Positions 1-6,078 of a stretch of DNA of 12,258 nucleotides are shown in pieces (positions within the stretch are counted from its first letter, which is position 1; every line of letters starts with the position of its first letter). The stretch comes from Streptosporangiaceae bacterium (GTDB lineage Bacteria > Actinomycetota > Actinomycetes > Streptosporangiales > Streptosporangiaceae): assembly GCA_030043395.1 (NCBI GenBank), contig JASHXW010000593.1:1-12258 (forward strand). Direction: 5' to 3'. The notes below the pieces were generated by a model. That model worked only from the letters and a program-made list of their open reading frames with translations. It did not search any database and had not been told where the DNA came from. The translations under genes and the position numbers were made by a program.

Positions 1-804
1 GGCGGTGATCCGCAGCATCCACTGCCGCAGCGGCCGGCGGTACACCGGGTAGTTGCCCACATCGCTGCGGCCCTCGGGGGTGACCTCCTCGTTGGCCAGC
101 ACGGTGCCCAGGCCCGGGCACCAGTTCACCAGCTCGTCGCTGCGGTACGCCAGCCGTCGGCCGTCGACCAGCACCCGGCGCTCGGCCTCGGTCAGCACGC
201 TCCACGGCCTGCCGTCGGCGGTCGGCCGCTCGCCGGACTCGTACTGCGCGATCAGGTCGGCGATCGGCCTGGCCTTGCCGGTGCGCTCGTCGCACCAGCT
301 CCCGAACAGCCGCAGGAAGATCCACTGGGTCCACTTGTAGTAGCCAGGGTCGCTGGTCATGATCTCGCGGCGGGTGTCGTGCCCGATGCCCAGCTGGCGC
401 AGTTGCCGGCGCATGATGGCGACGTTGGCCTGCACCGTCACGTCCGGGTGCTGGCCGGTGTCGATCGCGTACTGCTCGGCTGGCAGGCCGAACGCGTCAT
501 AGCCGAACGCGTGCAGCACGTGATGGCCAGTCATGCGCAGGAACCTGGCGACGACGTCGCTGGCGATGTAGCCAAGCGGATGGCCCACGTGCAGTCCGAT
601 CCCGCTGGCGTACGGGAACATGGCCAGGACGTAGAACTTCGGCTGCCCGGCGACGGCATCGAATCCCGCTGCGAGCGGGCCTGCCGGGTTGGGGGAGTAA
701 AAGGTGCCTTCGTCCGCCCAGCGCTGCTGCCAGTGCTCCTCTATCCGCCTGGCCACTTCCGCTGAATAGCGAACCGATGAATATTCTTCTGGCATATCTG
801 GCAT
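1..804 (-). CDS. leuS: Leucyl-tRNA synthetase, N-terminal 268 residues (3' end outside window)
   Basis: Cytosolic class I aminoacyl-tRNA synthetase that charges tRNA-Leu with leucine using ATP. The reading frame stays open from ATG 804 to the window edge. The HIGH signature appears as HVGH (residues 72-75), preceded by FPYASG (63-68; most bacterial LeuS have PYPSG) and followed by GYDAFGLPAEQYA (101-113). Further on come a WTQWIFLRLF stretch and NWCPGLGTVLANEEV, typical of the region leading into the editing domain. The editing domain, KMSKS loop and anticodon-binding domain lie beyond the edge. ATG 804 is chosen because AGGAGC (813-818) lies 8 nt upstream; an in-frame ATG at 795 is a weaker alternative. 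The gene is divergent from the DUF3048 gene. The 125-base leader looks like an attenuator (see 841-929). Identification is firm; only the exact N-terminus is slightly open. Confidence 0.97.
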   Translation of the reverse strand, partial: MPDMPEEYSSVRYSAEVARRIEEHWQQRWADEGTFYSPNPAGPLAAGFDAVAGQPKFYVLAMFPYASGIGLHVGHPLGYIASDVVARFLRMTGHHVLHAFGYDAFGLPAEQYAIDTGQHPDVTVQANVAIMRRQLRQLGIGHDTRREIMTSDPGYYKWTQWIFLRLFGSWCDERTGKARPIADLIAQYESGERPTADGRPWSVLTEAERRVLVDGRRLAYRSDELVNWCPGLGTVLANEEVTPEGRSDVGNYPVYRRPLRQWMLRITA

Positions 805-840
805 ATCTGCTCGCTCCTAATCCGGCTCGTGCCCTGGACA

Positions 841-866
841 TGAGAAAGCCCCTCACGAGGAGGGGC
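841..866 (-). terminator. Terminator-like hairpin in the leuS leader
   Basis: On the minus strand GCCCCTC (860-866) and GAGGGGC (848-854) form a perfect 7-bp GC-rich stem with a 5-nt loop, followed at once by TTTCTC (842-847). It ends 37 nt before the leuS ATG and shares one base with the 3' arm of the upstream alternative stem. The short, interrupted T tract makes it a modest intrinsic terminator, which suits an attenuator. Confidence 0.5.
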
Positions 867-905
867 GAGCCGCATCGACCAAACGAGTCAGAGCGGCTCG
901 TTGGT
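841..905 (-). promoter_or_regulatory. Putative leucine-responsive attenuator of leuS with alternative stems
   Basis: Stems read on the leuS strand. Stem A pairs ACCAACGAG (897-905) with CTCGTTTGGT (878-887): nine pairs with one bulged T and the leader stop codon in the loop. Stem B pairs CGAGCCGC (893-900) with GCGGCTCG (866-873): eight perfect pairs. Stem C is the terminator-like stem 848-854/860-866. A and B share their 5' arm, so they exclude each other. The motif ACGAGCCG recurs at 823-830, just before the ribosome site, and could replace the 5' arm of stem B when a ribosome covers it. GCTCGCCCCT can also pair 9 of 10 with the Shine-Dalgarno region AGGAGCGAGC, so control could be translational as well as transcriptional. 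Confidence 0.55.
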
Positions 906-929
906 AAGAAGTCGACCAGATTGGAACAT
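888..929 (-). CDS. Candidate leuS leader peptide (13 aa, MFQSGRLLTNEPL)
   Basis: A 13-codon ORF lies 83 nt upstream of leuS on the same strand. Codons 7 and 8 are tandem CTT leucine codons (906-911) and the last sense codon is CTC. CTT is scarce in high-GC genes, so slow decoding when charged tRNA-Leu is low would be expected. The TGA stop (888-890) falls in the loop of a hairpin formed by 897-905 and 878-887. No Shine-Dalgarno is visible. A CACCAT hexamer at 936-941, six bases before the ATG, could be a weak -10 giving a leaderless mRNA. Codon content, position and downstream hairpins fit ribosome-mediated attenuation; the translation itself is inferred. An overlapping 30-codon ORF in another frame (853-945) is the alternative. 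Confidence 0.55.
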   Translation of the reverse strand: MFQSGRLLTNEPL

Positions 930-1006
930 GGGGCAATGGTGCCATGGCCTCGCTGATCCGGCCACTGATTTAGAGCGCCCGGCGCAGGGCGGGCCGAGCC
1001 GGGCGT

Positions 1007-1061
1007 CAGTTGGCGGGCGGGGCCCGGTGTGAGTTGGCGGGCGGGGCCCGGTGTGAGTTGG
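1007..1061. repeat. 24-bp GC-rich tandem repeat, two copies plus a partial third
   Basis: Units at 1007-1030 and 1031-1054 match except for the first base (c/g), and a third begins at 1055 with GAGTTGG before diverging. Each unit carries GGCGGGCGGGGCCCGG. The array lies in the divergent region between leuS and the DUF3048 gene, about 50 bp before the latter's ATG. It may bind a protein or be a slippage product. Each unit is a multiple of three, so the minus strand reads as a repetitive PGPARQLT peptide, which I do not consider real. Confidence 0.7.
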
Positions 1062-1104
1062 TAGCCTGCCTGCGTAGGGCCGGTCCGCAAGCAGGGGGTG
1101 CGGG

Positions 1105-2136
1105 ATGCGGTTCAATCGGCAGGCGCTCACGGCAGCGATCAGTTCAGTGCTGGCCCTGATCCTGCTGGCCGGCGGGATCTTCTTGCTGACTCGCGATAAG
1201 CCGGTGGGCAGGGCGCTGGCAGCGCCGCCGTCGCCTAAGCCGTCGCCCACCAAGACCAAGGCCGTGCTCAGGTCGCCGTTCACCGGCGAGCGCATCTCCC
1301 GCCTCGGTCCCGAGCTGATCTTCAAGATCGACAATGTCGAGCAGGCGCGGCCGCCGACCGGCTTGCAGCACGCGGACATCGTTTACCTGCTCCCGGTCGA
1401 GGGCGGGCTGAGCCGCATCATGGCGGTCTTCTCGTCCCACATCCCGCGGGTCGTTGGGCCGGTTCGCAGCGCTCGCCAGGAGGACATCGAGCTGCTTAAG
1501 CAGTTCGGCCGTCCGGCCTTCGCGTTCTCTGGCGCCCAGCCCCACTTGCTGCCCGTGGTCGAGCACGCCAGGATCGTCGACCTGTTCGACGGCCTCGTCG
1601 GCGGCTACTTCCGCAGCCTGGACCGGATCGCGCCGTACAACCTGTATGCCAGGACAAAGGTTCTGCTACAGGAGGCGAAGGGCCGGGAGAGCCGTGCGCG
1701 GGACATCGGCTTCAGGTTCGGGTCGGCTCCACCTGGAGGCAAGCCGACCGCGTCCTACCGCGTCGGGTACCCGGCTGCGAAGTTCCGGTTCGTCTGGTCC
1801 GGCAAGCAGCGCCGATGGCTGGTCTGGATGGACGGCAAGCGCGCCTATGCGGCACACCACGGTGGCCGGCTCGGTGGCCCCACAGTGGTCATCCAGTACG
1901 TGCGGGTCAGTACCTCGGTGTTCAGGGAGCTCGGGATCAGGCCGCCGTACGCGAACACCGTAGGGAGCGGAACCGCCGTCGTGCTGCGCAACGGGCGCGC
2001 GTACCAAGTGCACTGGTCACGCCCGAACGCTGACCAGGGCACGAGGTTCACTTTGCCGGATGGCAAGCGTATGCTCTTCGCACGCGGCCAGGTCTGGGTC
2101 GTTTACGGGATCGGGCGGGGTTCGTCCGGCGCTTAA
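1105..2136 (+). CDS. Membrane-anchored DUF3048 (YerB-like) protein
   Basis: 343 residues. A basic N-terminus and one hydrophobic helix (about 9-29) form a signal anchor or uncleaved signal peptide; there is no lipobox cysteine, unlike lipoprotein members of the family. A Pro/Lys linker (41-52) leads to the exported DUF3048 domain. Family signatures are FKIDN (73-77), ARPPTGL (81-87), ADIVY (90-94), VEGGLSR (98-104) and GPVRSAR (118-124). The C-terminal half has the usual valine-rich strand, the VHWSR segment and a closing FARGQVWVVYG segment. The biochemical role of the family is not established, and an extracytoplasmic, envelope-associated function is inferred from topology. The ATG is preceded by GGGGG-type purines (about 1094-1104). 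It is separated from the following operon by 124 bp, so it is probably its own transcript. Confidence 0.88.
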   Translation: MRFNRQALTAAISSVLALILLAGGIFLLTRDKPVGRALAAPPSPKPSPTKTKAVLRSPFTGERISRLGPELIFKIDNVEQARPPTGLQHADIVYLLPVEGGLSRIMAVFSSHIPRVVGPVRSARQEDIELLKQFGRPAFAFSGAQPHLLPVVEHARIVDLFDGLVGGYFRSLDRIAPYNLYARTKVLLQEAKGRESRARDIGFRFGSAPPGGKPTASYRVGYPAAKFRFVWSGKQRRWLVWMDGKRAYAAHHGGRLGGPTVVIQYVRVSTSVFRELGIRPPYANTVGSGTAVVLRNGRAYQVHWSRPNADQGTRFTLPDGKRMLFARGQVWVVYGIGRGSSGA

Positions 2137-2150
2137 CTTGTCCGTACATT
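2121..2150 (+). promoter_or_regulatory. Possible promoter of the redox/FHA/antiporter/kinase block
   Basis: TACATT (2145-2150) matches the actinobacterial -10 pattern TAnnnT. A poor -35 (TTCGTC, 2121-2126) lies 18 bp upstream. The -10 ends six bases before ATG 2157, the spacing expected for a leaderless start. The weak -35 keeps confidence low. Confidence 0.3.
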
Positions 2151-2240
2151 CTCCGCATGCAACACTCTCACATGTTTAGATCATTCTGGGCTGTCGGCCG
2201 GGTTGTTTAGCTACCCGGGTTGGCGCCTTTCTTGTACGGA
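2141..2240. repeat. Perfect 8-bp inverted repeat TCCGTACA / TGTACGGA bracketing the intergenic region
   Basis: TCCGTACA (2141-2148) and its exact reverse complement TGTACGGA (2233-2240) enclose almost the whole intergenic DNA before the oxidoreductase. The left arm overlaps the -10-like TACATT and the right arm lies just before the ribosome site. They could be paired operator half-sites or the base of a long leader hairpin. Inside it are a smaller stem, CCGGGT (2198-2203) with ACCCGG (2213-2218), and a direct repeat CCGGGTTG (2198-2205, 2215-2222). Confidence 0.5.
2157..2210 (+). CDS. Candidate 17-aa leader ORF ahead of the oxidoreductase
   Basis: ATG 2157 opens a 17-codon ORF (MQHSHMFRSFWAVGRVV) ending at TAG 2208-2210, 50 bp before the oxidoreductase start. 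It is rich in codons rare for this DNA (TTT, AGA, TCA, TCT, GTT). Its stop codon sits in the loop of a 6-bp hairpin (2198-2203/2213-2218), an arrangement that resembles the leuS leader in this window. There is no Shine-Dalgarno, so translation would have to be leaderless from the -10-like TACATT. It could equally be chance AT-richer promoter DNA. Confidence 0.25.
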   Translation: MQHSHMFRSFWAVGRVV

Positions 2241-2260
2241 AGCACGGAGCGGAGCGGGAA

Positions 2261-3904
2261 GTGAGCGACCAGAGGACGCAGCTGCCGGGGACCAAGCTGC
2301 CGCCAGTCCTGCCCGGCGACGCGGACGACGCCCCCGAGACTGTGATGCGGCCGATCCCTGGCAGAGGCGATGCGGAGGCGCCCAAGGGCGCTGCGCCGGG
2401 ATCGGGTGACCTGACCGACGAGCTGCTGCACTCCGACCAGTGGACGGACGCGATGCTGCAAGCAGCGGGGATTCCCGTGATCGACAAGCCGTTCGTCTCC
2501 ATCGGCGGTGGTATCGGCTCATTCGTGACAGTCGATTATTTGCGCATTGCGGGCGTATCGACCGACCGCATGCTCGTCCTGTCCAATCTCGACTTCGCCT
2601 GGCAGACCTATGAGTACCTGACGAGGGTCTCCCAGATCCCCCGTCCCGAGCGGATCAGGTCGGACTCCGCGTCGCGGCCAGATAACATCTGGGGCTTCCC
2701 CTCCTACGCGCTGGCCGAGGCCATCGACAAGAAGAGCCTCGGGCCGCTATGGCACGTCTTCACCGAGCCGATGTGGAACGACTTCTACACGCCAGAAGCG
2801 GGCAGGGTGTTCCGTGGCCTGGAGCGCGAGTCCAACCGGATCGGCTGGTCGCAGATGCTGGTCAAGGGCCAGGTCCGGATGGTTCGCAAGCGCCAGGGCG
2901 CGGGCTACTTCGTCATCCTGACCCCGGCGGCCGGTTCCGCGCCGACCAAGCGGATCGCCTACCGGGCCGAGTTCGTGCACCTGGCTGTCGGCTACCCGGG
3001 CTTGCGGTACCTGCCTGAGCTGCAGGATTTCCGCACCAGCCACCAGGACTTCCACCACGTGGTCAGCGCCTACGAGGAACATGAGCACATTTACCAGGCA
3101 GCGCGTACCAAGCCCATCACCGTGATGCTGCGCGGCGGTGGCATCGTGTCCTCGCGCGTGCTGCAGCGCCTGATGGATGACCGGGCAAAGTACGGCCTGA
3201 GAACCGAGATCGTGCACCTGTTCCGCACCTATTACTCAGGACCGCACGGGCACAACGCCTGGAACCGGCGCAAGGGCGGCAACGGCTTCGCCTACCAGGG
3301 CTTCAACTACCCCAAGTCAGTCTGGGGCGGCCAGCTCAAGGCTAAGATGCGCCACCTGGAGGGCCAGGACCGGGCGACCGCCTACAAGCAGATGGGCGGA
3401 ACCAACACGCCTTGGCGGCGGCGGTGGCAGGCCCAGATGAACGAGGGCCGTTCGCAAGGCTGGTACCGCGTGCTGGCCGGCACCGTGGACAGCATGAAGC
3501 AGGACGACGGCAAGATCGTCAGCGAGGTCAGGACCGCGAACGGGGTCGTCGCCATCGCGGCCGATTACGTGATCGACTGCACCGGCCTGGAAGCCGACAT
3601 CTCCGAGCACCGGGTGCTCGCTGACCTGCTCCAGCACTCGGGCGTCGGCCGCAACCCGCTCGGCCGCCTTGATGTGGAGCGGACGTTCGTGCTGCGCGGT
3701 GCCGATAGCGGCCCTGGCGTGATGTACGCGTCGGGAGCGACGACGCTCGGCGGTTACTTTCCCGGCGTCGACACCTTCCTCGGGCTGCAGGTCGCTGCCC
3801 AGGAGATCGCCGACGACCTGGCAAGGCGCGGCTTTTGCAAGCGGATCGGCGTCGGCCGGTCGGTGCAACAGTGGTTCCGGTGGGCCAACAACAAGCAGCC
3901 CTAG
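2261..3904 (+). CDS. Flavoprotein-like FAD/NAD(P)-binding oxidoreductase, substrate unknown
   Basis: 547 residues, predicted cytosolic. After a Pro/Ala/Gly-rich tail of about 60 residues comes FVSIGGGIGSFVTVDYL (78-94), a Rossmann glycine motif suited to FAD. A second one, VMLRGGGIVSSRVL (288-301), sits where NAD(P)H-binding domains are inserted in flavin monooxygenases and thioredoxin-reductase-like enzymes. DYVIDCTGLE (435-444) resembles the strand ending in the ATG-type motif, and the segment from GGYFPGVDTFLGLQ (497-510) resembles the C-terminal flavin contact. There is no redox-active CxxC pair, so disulfide reductase activity is unlikely. I do not recognise a named family and the substrate is unknown. 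The start is GTG with GGAG (2251-2254) six bases upstream. It is first of five co-directional genes leading to an FHA protein and a kinase, so a signalling-linked redox role is possible. Confidence 0.75.
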   Translation: MSDQRTQLPGTKLPPVLPGDADDAPETVMRPIPGRGDAEAPKGAAPGSGDLTDELLHSDQWTDAMLQAAGIPVIDKPFVSIGGGIGSFVTVDYLRIAGVSTDRMLVLSNLDFAWQTYEYLTRVSQIPRPERIRSDSASRPDNIWGFPSYALAEAIDKKSLGPLWHVFTEPMWNDFYTPEAGRVFRGLERESNRIGWSQMLVKGQVRMVRKRQGAGYFVILTPAAGSAPTKRIAYRAEFVHLAVGYPGLRYLPELQDFRTSHQDFHHVVSAYEEHEHIYQAARTKPITVMLRGGGIVSSRVLQRLMDDRAKYGLRTEIVHLFRTYYSGPHGHNAWNRRKGGNGFAYQGFNYPKSVWGGQLKAKMRHLEGQDRATAYKQMGGTNTPWRRRWQAQMNEGRSQGWYRVLAGTVDSMKQDDGKIVSEVRTANGVVAIAADYVIDCTGLEADISEHRVLADLLQHSGVGRNPLGRLDVERTFVLRGADSGPGVMYASGATTLGGYFPGVDTFLGLQVAAQEIADDLARRGFCKRIGVGRSVQQWFRWANNKQP

Positions 3905-3908
3905 GCAA

Positions 3909-3933
3909 GACCCGCCCTGGTGGGCCCGCGGTC
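3909..3933 (+). other. GC-rich intercistronic hairpin
   Basis: GACCCGC (3909-3915) can pair with GCGGTC (3928-3933) around an inner complementarity (GCCC 3914-3917 with GGGC 3922-3925). It begins four bases after the oxidoreductase stop. No T run follows, so it is more likely an mRNA-processing or stability stem than a full terminator. The gap to the next gene is 82 bp. Confidence 0.3.
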
Positions 3934-3986
3934 AGCCTGGGCGACCGACAATGTGATAGGTGCAGGTACCAACACGGAGGCAGACG

Positions 3987-4436
3987 GTGCTACCCACCCT
4001 GGGCGGTCGGATCCAGACCCGGATCGCGCTGCTCGCAGTAGTCGGCTCGATCGTGACGCTCATCGTCACGCCGCTGATCAAGCCGTTGCTGCCGTCCGGG
4101 ACGCCGCTGTCCACCGCGTACCAAGACACCTTCGTGATACTGGCAGCCGTGGCCATCATCGGCATCGCCTGGGAGTGCCTGTACCACTTCATCATGCAGT
4201 GGCGCTGGGAGAAGGACTGGCCGACGTTCGTCGGGCTGGCAACCTGCATCCCTGAGGGAGCGCTGATCTGGATCCTGCTGGACGAGAAGCTGCTGCCTGG
4301 CATCAAGGGCACGATCCCGGCCAGCGCGTTCGTGATCGACTTCCTCTGCATCTGGGTCGCAGTGTGGCTGGTAGCGAACGGTCCGATGCGAGTGCCGTTC
4401 ATCCGCTGGCGCTTCTTCGGCGGGAGGCCGGTGTGA
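3987..4436 (+). CDS. Small four-helix integral membrane protein, unknown function
   Basis: 149 residues with four hydrophobic segments at about 13-31, 48-70, 79-98 and 113-131. A charged loop rich in Trp/Arg/Lys (WRWEKDWP, 72-79) lies between helices 2 and 3, and the C-terminus is basic and aromatic. Helices 2 and 3 carry acidic residues (Glu63, Glu90) and a cysteine each (Cys64, Cys87), with another cysteine at 121. No family is recognised. The start is taken at GTG 3987 because GGAGG (3976-3980) lies six bases before it; an in-frame GTG at 3960 has no such site. The stop TGA overlaps the FHA gene start by four bases (GTGA), so the two are probably translationally coupled. It could be the membrane partner of the FHA protein or of the antiporter; this is inference from gene order. 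Confidence 0.8.
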   Translation: MLPTLGGRIQTRIALLAVVGSIVTLIVTPLIKPLLPSGTPLSTAYQDTFVILAAVAIIGIAWECLYHFIMQWRWEKDWPTFVGLATCIPEGALIWILLDEKLLPGIKGTIPASAFVIDFLCIWVAVWLVANGPMRVPFIRWRFFGGRPV

Positions 4437-6052
4437 GCGACGAAGCCCACGCTCCAGGGCTCTGGCCGGTACCCGGTGACGGGGTACTGGCCAGGCACAA
4501 CGGCCTGGTCCTGCTGAGCAGCCTGGACGACGGCCAGTTCGTGGACACCCTGCTCGACCTGCTCGAGAGCATCTCCGCGTCGGGCGGCGACGGGCGTCAG
4601 TTCGCTGACTCCATCGCCGACACGCTGGAACAGGGCCCGGCCGCAAGCGCCGAGCCGGGAGCCGAGCCCTCGGTGCTGGCTTTCGGCGAGACCGGGTCCG
4701 GGCTGGCAGTCACCGTCAGCGGCGGCGCCTGGGCGGATGTCGAAACCGCCCAGGGCATAGCTCACCTGGCGGCGAGCCAGCCGGGCATGCTGCTGCGCTG
4801 CGTGCTGCGATCGCCGTTCACGAGCGTCCGGGGCGGACTCAGCCCGGCCGACAACGGATCCGCGAGCACTGACCGGTTCTCCAGGCTGGACGCCGGCACG
4901 ATCCGGGCCGGCGGCCTGGCGTTCTTCTCGGCCGGGGGTGCGGGCAAAGCCAAGCCCGCCGCTGCGCCGAAGCCGGCATCTTCGAAGCCCGCCAAGGCAC
5001 CGAAACCGGAGACGGTAGCCACGCCGAGCCCGGAGAGTAGCGTGCGACGGCGGCAAGCGGACGACGCGCGCAGGGCGCAAGCTCCAGCCGCGGCGGTACA
5101 GGAGCCGCCTGCTCCGACTCCACCCGAGGCCGAATCGCCCCCGCCGCCGACACCCAGCGTCGACCCGGCCGCACCGCCCGGCTACGTTCCCACCACCGCC
5201 TACGAGGCGCCAGAGCAGGCCCCCGCTGGCACTGCCCAGTGGACTCCCGACTGGTCAGGCCAAGCTGACCAGCAGGCAGCAGAGCAGCAGGCCGCGCTCG
5301 AGCAAGCGGCTGAAGCCGCAGCCGCTCAGCAGCGTGCCGCAGAGCAGCAGGCGCTTGAAGCCGCAGCGGCGGCCCAGCAGGCGGCCGATCAGCAGGTAGC
5401 CCAGCAGCAGGCGGTCGAGCCCGTCGCTCCGCCTGGGCCAGTGATTCCGGCGGAGCCGTTCGAGTTCGTCCAGCTAGCCGGTGCCGGGGGCGAGGCCGCG
5501 GGCATCGACGTGCCTGCGCGCCAGCCGCTGGCTCTGGCCGCGAGCGTTCCGAAGGGCACGAGCAGCTACGTCTCTCAGGGACCGCTGATCCAGGGCGTGT
5601 ACTGCACGAGGGGTCATTTCGACGACCCTGAGGCGCGTTTCTGCGCGGTGTGCGGAATCTCCATGAACCAGCAGACGCTGGTGCCAAGGCCAGGCGAACG
5701 GCCGCCGCTCGGGCTGCTGCTGATGGACGACGGATCTGTCTTCCAGCTGGATACCGACTACATCATCGGCCGCGAGCCGAATCTGGACTCGTCCGTGGCG
5801 GCTGGCAAGGCACGTCCGCTTCGGATCGCCGACGACTCGGGGATCGTCTCGCGGGTGCACGCCAGGGTCTCGCTGGAAGGGTGGCGGGTTCTGGTCACCG
5901 ACCTCGGGTCGGCCAACGGAACCAGGGTCAAGCTGCCTGATCAGCCCACCGATACCCAGCTTGTGCCGCAGGTTCCGCTCGTGCTCACGACCGGCAGCCA
6001 GGTGGACGTCGGCGGGCGGGGCTTCCGCTACGAGTCTCACCGAGGCCGCTGA
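4433..6052 (+). CDS. Zinc-ribbon and FHA-domain phosphothreonine-binding protein with long Ala/Gln linker
   Basis: 539 residues, no membrane segment. Residues 1-170 form a globular N-terminal region I cannot assign. Residues 171-270 are Lys/Ala/Pro-rich and disordered. Residues 278-327 are almost only Ala, Gln and Glu and should form one long helix or coiled coil. A zinc-ribbon-like site follows (Cys391, His395, Cys404, Cys407). The C-terminus is a canonical FHA domain that binds phosphothreonine peptides: GRE (446-448), SRVHA (473-477) and DLGSANGT (490-497). The start is GTG 4433, with GGGAGG (4422-4427) five bases upstream and a 4-bp overlap with the preceding gene; the earlier in-frame GTG 4364 lies deep inside that gene. 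A kinase gene three cistrons downstream is the obvious candidate to make its ligand. Short DNA repeats (for example 5279-5292 and 5339-5352) underlie the Ala/Gln helix. Confidence 0.9.
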   Translation: MSDEAHAPGLWPVPGDGVLARHNGLVLLSSLDDGQFVDTLLDLLESISASGGDGRQFADSIADTLEQGPAASAEPGAEPSVLAFGETGSGLAVTVSGGAWADVETAQGIAHLAASQPGMLLRCVLRSPFTSVRGGLSPADNGSASTDRFSRLDAGTIRAGGLAFFSAGGAGKAKPAAAPKPASSKPAKAPKPETVATPSPESSVRRRQADDARRAQAPAAAVQEPPAPTPPEAESPPPPTPSVDPAAPPGYVPTTAYEAPEQAPAGTAQWTPDWSGQADQQAAEQQAALEQAAEAAAAQQRAAEQQALEAAAAAQQAADQQVAQQQAVEPVAPPGPVIPAEPFEFVQLAGAGGEAAGIDVPARQPLALAASVPKGTSSYVSQGPLIQGVYCTRGHFDDPEARFCAVCGISMNQQTLVPRPGERPPLGLLLMDDGSVFQLDTDYIIGREPNLDSSVAAGKARPLRIADDSGIVSRVHARVSLEGWRVLVTDLGSANGTRVKLPDQPTDTQLVPQVPLVLTTGSQVDVGGRGFRYESHRGR

Positions 6053-6078
6053 TCCCGGCAGGGGTAGGGGGTGGCTTG

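Noticed and set aside
853..945. An alternative 30-codon leader ORF before leuS
   Set aside because: It lacks tandem leucine codons and its GAGG is only two bases from the ATG; the 13-codon frame with tandem CTT is the better leader. It is not excluded.
497..1090. A minus-strand 197-codon frame with PGPARQLT repeats
   Set aside because: It overlaps leuS out of frame, and its repeats come from the 24-bp DNA array; codon use is not gene-like.
4364..4432. Upstream GTG start for the FHA gene adding 23 residues
   Set aside because: It lies inside the membrane-protein gene without a ribosome site; GTG 4433 has GGGAGG at good spacing and a coupling overlap.
3932..5080. A 382-codon open frame on the minus strand
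   Set aside because: It lies opposite the membrane and FHA genes, reads as Arg/Pro/Gly-rich sequence without domains, and is a usual by-product of high GC content.
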